This document shows, piece by piece, positions 56,872 to 64,000 of a stretch of 64,000 nucleotides of DNA. Made by a program: the position numbers and the translations under genes. The notes under the pieces are model-generated. The model ran no database searches. It was not told where the DNA came from and worked only from the letters and a program-made list of their open reading frames with translations. The DNA lies in assembly GCF_028885435.1 (NCBI RefSeq), contig NZ_CP118522.1, forward strand, positions 124,001 through 188,000. The letters run 5' to 3'. The stretch comes from Mesomycoplasma ovipneumoniae ATCC 29419 (GTDB lineage Bacteria; Bacillota_I; Bacilli_A; Mycoplasmatales; Metamycoplasmataceae). Within the stretch, counting starts at the first letter, position 1. Each line of letters starts with the position of its first letter.

Positions 56872-56907
56872 AATTTATTAAATAATGATACAATTATTTA
56901 ATAAATT
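56872..56907. promoter_or_regulatory. Perfect 15-bp inverted repeat upstream of nagA
   Basis: AATTTATTAAATAAT and its exact complement are separated by six bases (GATACA). A TACAAT -10-like hexamer overlaps the centre, 45 bases and more before the nagA ATG, so it could be an operator. Confidence 0.45.
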
Positions 56908-56951
56908 CAAGTATTCTAAAAATAGCTTAAAAATAAAGGTAAACTTCAAAA

Positions 56952-58100
56952 ATGTTATACAAAAATTTAAGAATTATAAGTCATTTAGAAGAATTTTTTG
57001 GCTGAATTGAGTTAGATGAGAGCGGAACTATTGTCAATTTAGGACGTGGAAATACCAATTTTGAAGGTATTGATTGTAAAAATAACATTTTGTTACCAGC
57101 TTTTATCGATTCGCACACTCATGGTGGTTATGGTTTTTCTTTTGAGGATTTTTCTAACCCAGATTGAGAAAAAAATTTTCTTGAGTATAAAGAAAAATTA
57201 CATAAATTTGAAGGTGTAGCGGCTATTTTTGGAACAACAGTCACTCAATCTTGATCTAAAATTCAACACAATTCTGAGTTTTTTAGTTTTTTGCTTAAAA
57301 AATATCCATACTTTTTGCTAAATTGGTATTTAGAAGGACCTTTTATTTCTGTTGAAAAAAAGGGCGCTCATGATGCAAACTTAATTATTTCGGCTAAAAA
57401 TTTTCATTTTGAATTTTTGGCAAAAAAATTTGCTAAAAAAATTACAGTTGTAGTTGCCCCCGAAAGAAACTCGGCAAAATTAATTGATTTTTATCACAAG
57501 TCAATTAATTTTGCAATTGGCCATTCAAATTGTTTTGACTTTGAAAAAGGTCATGAATTAAAAAACTACCGTAGATTTACACACTTTTTTAATGGCAGTT
57601 CTAACTTTGATCATAGAAGTCAATCGCTTACTAACCTAATTTTTGAATCAAAATTACCTAGAAATTTTCTAGTTGAGCTAATTACCGACGGACTTCATAT
57701 TAGAAATTCAACATTAAAATTCACAATAAAAAATCTTAAAAAGGAAAATTGAATTGCTGTTTCAGATTCGCTTGCCCAAAAAGGACTTAAAGACGGATTT
57801 TATAATTTAGGAGACTTAGAAACTGAGAAAAAAGGCGATTTATTTTACTTGAAAAATTCACAACAAATCGCCGGAAGTGGTATGAGCTATCTTAGTATTC
57901 TCAAAAATTTAAAGCAAAACCTTAAACTTTCATGACAAGAAATTGTTTTTTGCTCTTCGTATAACGTTGCAAAAGCTCACAATCTTTTAGATTATTTTGG
58001 GACAGTCAAAGTTGGCCAAAAGGCAAATTTTGTTATTGTTGATGATGATTTTAATCTAAAGATGGTGGCAATTTTTGGTCAAATTTACACTCAGTTTTAA
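56952..58100 (+). CDS. nagA: N-acetylglucosamine-6-phosphate deacetylase
   Basis: 382 residues. Amidohydrolase TIM barrel: FIDSHTHGGYGFSF (metal HxH), LEGPFISVEKKGAH, the metal His in AIGHSNC, THFFNGSSNF (HLFNAM-like position), ITDGLHI, and catalytic Asp in AVSDSLAQKG. It removes acetate from GlcNAc 6-phosphate, giving the NagB substrate. The last part FGTVKVGQKANFVIVDDDFN is the usual C-terminal sheet. Transcribed away from nagB with IS and TIR-element debris between them. TGA Trp codons: FGWIELD, DWEKNF, SWSKIQ, ENWIAV, LSWQEI. Confidence 0.94.
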
Positions 58101-58161
58101 AAAATTTTTGCTTCAAGAATAAATTTAAAGATAAAGAATTTAAGTTTGATTTCAGAATTGT

Positions 58162-58554
58162 CCTGAGTTTCCCAGTTTGATAAGGTAATTTCAAAAAAGC
58201 ATCTGGTTTTAGGCAATTTTTTAAGTTTTTTGGTAAAAGTTAATTACAATTTTATTAGTAATTTATTAAGATATCAAATTATTGATTGTTTCCAAATAAC
58301 TTTTTTCAAATTTCATGTTTGAAATTTCCTTAAAATATTTAGGTTTTTTGCCAAACAATTTGTTTACTTCAATAAAACCATCTTTATTTTGTTTTTTCAT
58401 AATTTATAATTATACCATAAAATTACTTAAAATGCAATTAAATGACATTGATATAAATTAAGGTTTTACGTTCAAAAAACACTGATTTACGGGTGTTTTT
58501 TCATATTTATATTCACTAAAAAGTGAATTTTTGCCTTAAAACTGGGAAACTCGG
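58162..58554 (-). mobile_element. TIR element copy G, remodelled interior
   Basis: A shorter relative (393 bp): left tip cctgagtttcccagtttgat, right tip cttaaaactgggaaactcgg, with the right-end hairpin region (cactgatttacgggtg and ttcactaaaaagtgaa) kept. The standard centre (promoter, mini-frame, paired arms) is replaced by a different sequence containing a 44-codon frame. It is flanked exactly by a perfect 14-base direct repeat gatttcagaattgt at 58148-58161 and 58555-58568, which fixes its ends. Confidence 0.78.
58266..58400 (-). CDS. Small ORF carried in element G
   Basis: 44 codons: MKKQNKDGFIEVNKLFGKKP... ending ETINNLIS. TATAAT (plus-strand attata, 58409-58414) ends 8 bases before the ATG and no Shine-Dalgarno is present, as in a leaderless message. 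It may be a real micro-gene or the N-terminal stub of a captured gene. No family recognised and no TGA Trp codon to support coding. Confidence 0.35.
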   Translation of the reverse strand: MKKQNKDGFIEVNKLFGKKPKYFKEISNMKFEKSYLETINNLIS

Positions 58555-58588
58555 GATTTCAGAATTGTTTAACTTTTTCTTTCTCAAA

Positions 58589-58626
58589 AACCAAAAAAAC
58601 CTATGAATCCATAGGTTTTTTTGGTT
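58589..58626 (-). terminator. Terminator of the right-hand adhesin operon
   Basis: The 16-bp perfect stem AACCAAAAAAACCTAT/ATAGGTTTTTTTGGTT with loop GAATCC works on either strand and lies just after the P102-like stop. Confidence 0.85.
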
Positions 58627-58640
58627 AACTTTAATAAAAA

Positions 58641-61600
58641 CTATTTTTTAATGTAAGCATCAATAAATGCATCAACTATTTCTTGACGAGCAAGAGAAGT
58701 TTTACCATTTGTAAAATCAGGATGATCAAAAACGGCAAAAGCTTTTAATGTAATTGTAGATTGAGATTTACCAGACTCGTTAGTTTGAGGAGCCGCCGGC
58801 GCTGTAGGTGCTGGTTCCTTTGGAGCAGTAGGAGCTGGTTCTTTTGGTGTTGTAGGCACAGGTTCGGCGGTTGCTGGTGTTGGCTCAACTGGACCTATTT
58901 GGGTTCAATCTAAATTAAAGTAGTTTGGGAAAGGATTTCAAGTTTTTGAAGGGTCGATATTATAAATAACATCGCCTACTTCTTTGTAATTTTTAGGATC
59001 CTGACTGTTTGAAGAATATAAACTTAGAGTTATTGAAAAAGGGGTTTTTATTATTTCTAATAAAAGATTTGAATCCTCTTCAATTAAATTTTTATTTTTT
59101 GTAACATCAGCATCTTTTGGTGAGTAAAAAGATTGGCTAAAATAAACGTTATTTGCAGTGTCATTAATTGTTGGCACTTTTGCCTCTGTTGGCACTGTTA
59201 CAAAATATTCAGTTTTTTCATAAAGCATTTTTGTTGGTTTATCGTTAGGGAATAAACCAACACCATCTCATGACTTGTACAAGTATGAAGAAGGTTTGAG
59301 ACTTGGATTATTAGAACGGTTATTTCCTGAAACTGTATTATTTCTAGAAATTCCTGATGTAACTAAAACTTGTTGTTTGTCAAGAATTTTTAATAAATTA
59401 GCATATCCACCAAAAAATTGAGTATAAGCGCTAAATCCGAGTTTCCTGTCGGTAAAACGTCTATTTAAATAAGCATAATTCGAAAGCTGTTTATAATCCA
59501 TTCCAATAACATAAACCGGTTTTTGATCCCCATTTGATGCAACTTTTTGGATAAAAATTCCTTTTCCGTCTTTATCTGATAAAAGATAGTGTTGTTTTCC
59601 ATCAGAAATACCTTTGGCACTAAAAGCTAAATAAAGTGCACCTGAATCAAGACGCGAAAATGGTTTTGCAGGAGCCTCTTTCAAAATAGATGCAGATTCT
59701 GCGACTTCTGTTTTAGTAGCCTCTGTTTTTGTGGCCATAAGTTTCGCTGCTTCAGTTTTTGTAGCTTCTGTTTTTGTCGCTTCGGTTTTAGAACCTTCAG
59801 GTTCAGTATTTTGAAATTTTAAAGGTTTTGTAAGCTCAAGACCATCAGCAGTTCTTCTTGCTTGTTCGGATTGGAAAGCTAGTCTTTTGTTTTCAGGGTC
59901 AAATAAATTAACTTTGCCATCTTTATCAGTGTTTTCTAAACTAACTGGGTCTAAAAATAAGGAAGGATTATATTTTTTAATAATGTCATAAGCTGATTTT
60001 TCAGAGTTAATAACATTATTAACAACAATTTGGGAAGAAGCAAGAACTTTTGAATCATCATTAGTTGAAACTAATTTAAAGTCAAAAACTAATTGGTGAT
60101 CTTCTTGAACTTCAATTTGGTATTCAATTTTCGCATCACTAAGATTATAAATTGAAGCTGTATTTAGTGTTGTCCAAACATTAGTTCCAATTTTTTGAGC
60201 AGAATCAGGGGTTGGAGCAGGAGCTGGAGTTGGAGTTGAACCATTACCTGATTCACCAGTCGTAGTTGATTCTTCATCAGCAAAATTAGAAGCATTTACA
60301 GATTGTGAACTAATTGAGCTAGCTTTTGCTTTAGCTTCTTCTATTACTTTTTTAAGTTCATTTTTAGATTTTGTAATTTCCCTAGTTGATGGGTATCTAC
60401 CATTGTCAAGTAAAAATACTTTTGTAACAACTTCATCGCTAGGATCTTCTAAATTGGTAGTAGTTTTTGCTAGTTCAAAAAGTTGGTCAACTGTTTCTTT
60501 AATTTCATTAGTTGAAAGCGTTCTTGGTCCACTTTGATCTTTAAGACTAAATTCTTGAACTGAATTTACTGATCCAAGAAGTTGTCCTAGGGCTTGCTCG
60601 TATTTATTTAAATCAACAACTACATCGAGATTAACAGTTATTTTTTGTTCTAATGTGCTGTCTTGACGGCTAAAGTTAATATCAAATTCAAAGCGAACTT
60701 TTTTGTCTTTAAGAAGTTTTTGTTGGTCAGCTTGGCTAATTTTGGTTGCATCAAAAAGTTTTGGTTCAATTTTGAGATCAAAAGTCCCAAATTTTGTTCT
60801 TGGACTTAACTGAGTTAAGTCAATTTCAAAAAGTTCACTAACTGGTTTTTGAATAATTTCTTCAGTATTTGTTCCTGATTTTTTATTGTATAAAAAATCA
60901 ACTAATGTGGTTTTATCTTTGATTAGTGCATCTTGAAGGGCTTCTTTCATTTTAATGTTTCCACTAAAATGATCTTTAAGTCAAGTCATAAGAGTTGATT
61001 TGAACTCATCAGGATCAATTAAACCACGAATTTCAAGACTTAATTTTTTAGTTTTGTTATCTTTTTTATTAACTAAATTAACATCTAAAAATAATTTTTT
61101 ATCTTTTTCTGTAAAAGATAATTGGTTTTTAGAATCAAGAACAACTTCAAGACTATAATCACTATCCAAGAAAATTGGTTCATCTAAAGAATTATAAAGA
61201 CTAAGACTAGCCCCAGAAGAAGCCAGTGAGCTTTCAAGTTTGGAAAAATTATTGACAATTCTTGTTGATTTTTGGAAATTTGTTTTTAGTTTATTTTCAA
61301 ATTCTTTTTGTAAAAGATTGCTTCTTGAGACATCAATAAAAGATTTGGATTCATCAACTTGAAATTTATCAAGATCACCACTGGCTTGATCGCTAGCTGC
61401 AAAACCTTTGAGTTCAATTTGTTTTGAATAAGTTATTTGTTCTTTTTCTGAACGGGCAAAAACTACAACATTTTTAATCGAAGTATCTTCAGCAATAGCA
61501 TTTTCAAAATTAAAACTAATTTGGTAATCTTTTGATTTTAGATCGCCAAAATCAAAACCTGAACTTAAGTCAAATTGGTAAAGTCTACTTTTGGCTGCTG

Positions 61601-61853
61601 CAAGCGCAGTTTTTGCTGAAATATTAGCAATATTTGGATTTAGTTTTAAATTTGAGACAATTGTACTAAATTGTTCACTTGAAACACTGGCTGTATTTGC
61701 AAGGGCTTGCTCTGTTGGGCTTTCATTTAAAAATGAATAATAAGAATTATTATAGGCTTTTAGACCTAAGGGGATCCCAATAACAGCGCTTAGTGCAATT
61801 GCTGATCCTAAAATTGTTGATACTAATCAAAAAGGCTTTTTTAATAGTTTCAT
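58641..61853 (-). CDS. P102-family adhesin paralogue
   Basis: 1070 residues; start ATG after AGGAG. The N-terminus MKLLKKPFWLVSTILGSAIALSAVIG is the P102-type membrane anchor, followed by YNNSYYSFLNESP, ISAKTALAAAKSRLYQFDL and DTSIKNVVVFARSEKEQITYSKQIELKGF. These blocks parallel M. hyopneumoniae P102 and the paralogue at 29674. Low-complexity parts: a TEATK-type pentapeptide run (coded around 59695-59800), a Pro/Thr linker (about 60210) and C-terminal PKEPAPTA repeats (about 58790-58860). Such loops are typical cleavage or binding regions in these surface proteins. It follows the P97-type gene by 25 bases, the classical two-gene operon. TGA Trp: MTWLKDH, YKSWDGV, KTWNPF, LDWTQI. Confidence 0.87.
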
Positions 61854-61878
61854 TTTTTTCTCCTATTTTGAAAATTAT

Positions 61879-64000
61879 TTAGCTGCTGCTACTGACAGTC
61901 CCTGCTGCTGCTGCTGTTGTTGTTGTTGTTGTTGAGGCGGTTTCAGTTTTACTAATAGTAATTTTAACTCTTAGAGTTGATTTTTTTTGAGGGGTTGTTG
62001 AAGTTGTAGATGATTCCGAACCTGAAGTAGAACTTGAGTCATCTTTTACTAAAACAAAAAATAGATCTTTAGTAGTTTTGCCAAATGAGTCTGAAATTGA
62101 TTCAACTAGGGTTTTATAATTTTTATCTTTAAAATGAGTTTCGAGATATTCTTCAACTTTTTTTCCTAATTCAGGAAGGTAACTTGTAAGGCTGTTTTGG
62201 TCAGTTTGGTTCTGAGCTCCTTCAGCTTTTTTCCCCTGGTTTTGTGCTCCTTCAGCCTTTTTACCTTGGTTCTGAGCTCCTTCAGCCTTTTTACCTTGAT
62301 TTTGAGCTCCTTCAGCCTTTTTCCCCTGGTTTTGTGCGCCTTCAGCTTTTTTAGGGAAAGTTAATTTTGAATAACCGTCTGAGTCAAGACTGGTTTCTCT
62401 AAATTGACCTTGAAGTTGAATAACAGCTTTATCTAGTTCGTTAATTTCTTTTCTATTTTTATAAATGTCTTCATCTTCAAGTTCTACAAATACTTTTATT
62501 TCTGGAGTTTTAACATTTAATATACTTCCGTCGTTGGTTTCAAGTTTGAAACTAAATTTAACAGGTAAAACTTTCTCTTTTTTCCCTTGGTTTTGTGCAC
62601 CCTCTGTTTTCTTACCTTGGTTTTGAGCTCCTTCAGCCTTTTTGCCTTGATTTTGCGCACCCTCAGCTTTTTTGCCTTGGTTTTGAGCCCCTTCAGCCTT
62701 TTTACCTTGATTTTGCGCACCCTCAGCTTTTTTACCCTGATTCTGAACACCTTCAGCCTTCTTACCTTGGTTCTGAGCACCTTCGGCTTTTTTCCCTTGG
62801 TTTTGTGCTCCCTCAGCTTTTTTACCTTGGTTTTGCGCACCTTCGGCTTTTTTCCCTTGGTTTTGTGCTCCCTCAGCTTTTTTGCCTTGATTTTGTGCTC
62901 CCTCAGCTTTTTTGCCTTGATTTTGCGCACCCTCAGCTTTTTTACCTTGGTTTTGTACGCCTTCGGCTTTCATGCTTTCTTCCTGTGCTTGGCTTACTTC
63001 TTCAATTTTTTTAGACAGTTCATCTTTTTCTTGTTCAGTTTCTTTGGTAAATTCAAGTGTATATTTTAAATTGTCATCAAGTTTTGCCCAAGATTTAAAG
63101 TTGTCAAACTGACCAGCTTTTAGGAAAAATGCTGATAAAACATCGCCAAATTTTTCAAATTTGGCATAATTTTCTGTATTAGTTCCAGTCCCATTTGATT
63201 CTTTAGTTATCACTTTTTGAGTTTTTAAATACTCAAAAAGTGATGAGTCACCTTTTTTCTTTCCAAGCTCATTTTTAACACTTGTTGGCAGAACCAAAGT
63301 TCCATAAAATCCAATACCTTCGTTATCTCTTCATAAATTATTGAATGAAAGTTTTTTGATATCGCCTTCAGTCAAACTAATTTTATTTGCTTCTTCAAAA
63401 ATATTGTCTTTAGAATCTAAAAGACTTTGAGGTATTTGACTTGATTCAGCAATAAGTCCTCATTTTTTGGAAAGTTCAAAAAGTGTTTCAAGGAAGGTTT
63501 TTCTGTCTTTTGTTAGTAAATCTTGGAAAAAACTAGCAACTTGGTGTCCATCACGGAAAAAATTACGAGACTCAATACTTGAAACTCCGGCGTTTCTAGT
63601 TGATTGAGTCCCGTCTTTGGTCATTCTTTTAATATCTGATAAACTTGGGAATTTAATTTTTCCAACTCAAGAGTCTAATAAAGAAACATAAGGTCCAAAG
63701 TCTAAATCGTAATTACGTTCTAAAATATTGCGAATTTCATTGGTTTTTGGACTGTCTTTAAATAGAGCTTCAATTTCTTCTTTTGCAACCTTGCGTGAAG
63801 ATGTTCTTATTCCTGCCCCATATTGGTCAAAAACTGCCTGTTTTTGTTTGTTTTCTTTTCCAAGTCCTTCTAAAAAGCGTGTTTTAAAAATATCGCTATT
63901 TAACTGACCTAAGTTTTCTAATTGTTTAAGTCCGCCAATTTCTAGAGTTCCAGTTTTTTGACTAATTTCGAGAGGAGAATTGCTTGGCATGAAAAATTGA
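61879..64000 (-). CDS. P97-family adhesin with R2-type repeats (5' part outside window)
   Basis: About 707 codons are visible; the frame is still open at base 64000, so the N-terminus is missing. FFRDGHQVASFFQDLLTKDRKTFLETLFELSKKWGL, LRDGFYG-type block IGFYGTMVLPTSVKNEL and FGDVLSAFFLKAGQFDNFKSWAKLDDNLKYTLEF follow the P97 order. Then come 13 units of GAQNQGKKAE, a 75-residue spacer, 5 more units, and SLTSYLPELGKKVEEYL...LFFVLVKDDSS...KSTLRVKITI, which in P97 follows the R2 repeats. The R1 repeat (AAKPV), needed for cilium binding in P97, is absent; R2-type repeats are linked to heparin binding. The tail is a Ser/Thr/Ala run coded by GCT/GTT triplets. Confidence 0.88.
62200..62355 (-). repeat. 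30-bp R2-type coding repeat, short block (5 units)
   Basis: Five units encode KKAEGAQNQG; unit sequences vary at third positions, so they are old duplications or converted copies rather than fresh expansions. They lie directly before the conserved C-terminal domain. Confidence 0.9.
62583..62973 (-). repeat. 30-bp R2-type coding repeat, long block (13 units)
   Basis: Thirteen tandem decapeptides (GAQNQGKKAE, with GVQ in units 1 and 8 and KKT before unit 13). Every unit is 30 bp, so gain or loss keeps the frame and changes surface length. Confidence 0.92.

Noticed and set aside
62200..62973. Regular 30-bp repeats that could suggest a CRISPR array
   Set aside because: The units are contiguous without spacers, vary at third codon positions and encode an in-frame decapeptide of the P97 family.
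62587..63069. Long plus-strand open frames opposite the adhesin repeats
   Set aside because: They mirror the 30-bp repeat of the real minus-strand gene, are Leu/Phe-rich and have no start signals.

Overview
The window is a low-GC mollicute chromosome segment that uses TGA as tryptophan: secDF, hisS, aspS, nrdE, the adhesins and the ABC transporters only read through if TGA is sense. Two P97/P102-type adhesin operons, one carrying the 10-residue GAQNQGKKAE repeat, a P65-like GDSL lipoprotein and a DUF31 protease lipoprotein place it in the Mycoplasma (Mesomycoplasma) hyopneumoniae group. I cannot separate M. hyopneumoniae from M. flocculare, M. dispar or M. ovipneumoniae by eye. No rRNA, tRNA, CRISPR array or replication origin was recognised.

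Layout. 1-1089: 3' part of a flavin disulphide oxidoreductase. 2083-3894: GDSL lipase lipoprotein. 3959-5364: decayed IS3-type element. 6051-7307 (-): glyA. 7442-10036: secDF. 10133-13124: hisS-aspS, overlapping by 8 nt. 13936-18260 (-): two fused MacB/lactococcin-972-type ABC transporters with a decayed upstream ORF. 19014-24944: a 1976-residue lipoprotein ending in a DUF31 serine-protease domain. 26067-33138: P97-like and P102-like adhesins. 33259-33594: small membrane protein. 33862-37528: nrdF-nrdI-nrdE. 37563-38072 (-): dimeric dUTPase. 38744-42128 (-): gcvH-like, class M sirtuin, lplA (frameshifted) and Old Yellow Enzyme, an ADP-ribosylation/lipoylation operon. 42551-47777: secreted protein plus a second pair of fused ABC transporters. 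48060-52189: type III restriction-modification with a phase-variable (GA)13 tract, OFF in this copy. 52374-55986 (-): nagB, PTS IIBC, aldolase and a small membrane protein. 56952-58100: nagA. 58641-64000 (-): P97-like (partial, R2 repeats) and P102-like adhesins.

The genes group as sugar supply (PTS GlcNAc/glucose uptake, NagA/NagB, aldolase), deoxynucleotide supply (NrdFIE plus dUTPase), a lipoyl/ADP-ribosyl redox signalling operon, surface adhesion and proteolysis, and two duplicated peptide-export or immunity-like ABC modules.

The most unusual signal lies between the genes. Seven copies (six near full length, one internally remodelled) of an element of about 570 bp recur at 1257, 5406, 13202, 25049, 38165, 56253 and 58162. 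Each full copy has terminal inverted repeats (cccgagtttcccagtttgat and its counterpart), an internal promoter preceded by a length-variable poly-A tract, a Shine-Dalgarno plus ATG opening a very short frame, conserved hairpins, and terminator-like hairpins near both ends. Several copies are flanked by unusually long direct repeats (14 bp perfect, 26 bp perfect, 31 bp, and about 150 bp that includes the end of the neighbouring gene). It looks like a transcribed, non-autonomous mobile element with an odd insertion mechanism.
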